From assembly GCF_003315345.1 (NCBI RefSeq), contig NZ_QNRO01000014.1:49936-113935 (forward strand): a stretch of DNA of 64,000 bases, given 5' to 3'. How positions within the stretch are numbered: the stretch's first letter is position 1; the number at the start of each line of letters is the position of its first letter. This stretch comes from Marinobacter pelagius (GTDB lineage: Bacteria > Pseudomonadota > Gammaproteobacteria > Pseudomonadales > Oleiphilaceae). Positions 63,816-64,000 of the stretch are shown here, in pieces. The notes below the pieces were generated by a model that had not been told where the DNA came from, ran no database searches, and saw only the letters and a list, made by a program, of their open reading frames with translations. Both the position numbers and the translations under genes were made by a program.

Positions 63816-63833
63816 CTGAAACCAAACTGAAAC
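63816..63833 (-). promoter_or_regulatory. Direct-repeat regulator site upstream of cusC
   Basis: Plus strand CTGAAAC-CAAA-CTGAAAC, 11-base period, same spacer as the site at 57922. A possible -10 (TAAGAT) follows about 10 bases on in the cusC direction. Probable target of a CopR/CusR-type response regulator not encoded in the window. Confidence 0.5.
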
Positions 63834-63905
63834 TTATAACAAAAATAGTATATTTTGATCTGGCTCAAATATTCTTCAAGCCTGACAAATATCAAAAAAT
63901 ATTAA

Positions 63906-64000
63906 GGAAGGTCTGAATAACTGCTGATATTTGCCCATCTTGGGTTTAAACGGCAAAAAATCGAAGATTCAGACACTATTTTCCCTTTATTTGTGTGTTT
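63906..64000. mobile_element. Probable end of an IS5-family insertion sequence (runs off window)
   Basis: GGAAGGTCTGAATAA at 63906-63920 resembles the terminal inverted repeat of many IS5-family elements and is preceded by TTAA (63902-63905), a YTAR target as used by IS5. The following ~80 bases are AT-rich without an ORF, as expected of an IS end. The transposase and the other end would be beyond 64000. Confidence 0.45.

Overview
The window looks like a chromosomal segment of a marine, facultatively denitrifying gammaproteobacterium. Gene content and protein style point to Marinobacter or a close relative. That is an inference from clade I nos genes, the nar cluster order, the paired respiratory regulators and the high-GC coding sequence; no rRNA or marker gene in the window settles it. 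Almost every base to about 63.8 kb is in recognisable genes. The last ~240 bases are AT-rich and probably hold one end of an IS5-like insertion sequence.

Layout. 1-1.5 kb: the start of an NsrR-type NO sensor gene, a DUF454 membrane gene pair, and a divergent RIC (YtfE) di-iron repair gene. 1.6-11.6 kb: moaA, then the nitrous oxide reductase cluster on the minus strand (nosR-nosZ-nosD-nosF-nosY-nosL), preceded by a DGC-domain protein gene and a conserved gene of unknown function. 11.7-24.6 kb: a Dnr-type regulator, a PpiC isomerase, narI-J-H-G and narK (minus), then divergent narX-narL (plus). 24.9-39.2 kb: a mixed anaerobic and nitrosative-stress segment with ubiT, a bacteriohemerythrin, an NfuA-N/SufT fusion, a degenerate RIC paralogue, an orphan SdhB, rnk, a TetR/RND efflux operon, a cytochrome c'-like protein, ubiU-ubiV and hemN. 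39.4-57.3 kb: a 4Fe-4S photolyase, a sugar ABC transporter with LamB-type porin and two-component system, a tandem HAD protein, CtaG-Sco1-DUF2256-photolyase, a Usp protein and a BCCT carrier. 57.4-63.8 kb: a Met-rich periplasmic protein and a CusCBA copper/silver efflux operon.

How it fits together. Nitrate is reduced by NarGHI (maturation by NarJ and the MoaA cofactor pathway, uptake by NarK, control by NarXL and Dnr) and N2O by NosZ (NosR electron supply, NosDFYL copper supply). Nitrite and NO reductase genes are not in the window. Low-oxygen quinone and haem synthesis (UbiTUV, HemN) supports the same respiration. NO damage control appears as two clusters whose divergent promoters carry NsrR-like half-sites. 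The clearest is at 27203-27237, where an 11-1-11 site lies inside a near-consensus sigma70 promoter. It separates a Fe-S assembly fusion gene from a RIC-like gene followed by an orphan succinate dehydrogenase iron-sulfur subunit. I consider this the best candidate for an undescribed system.

Two repeat families are also notable. One is a 30-bp palindrome present ten times with compensating arm changes. The other is a hairpin element found twice, with a nearly identical 57-bp core but different, still self-complementary, outer stems. All functional calls rest on reading sequence motifs by eye; no database search was run.
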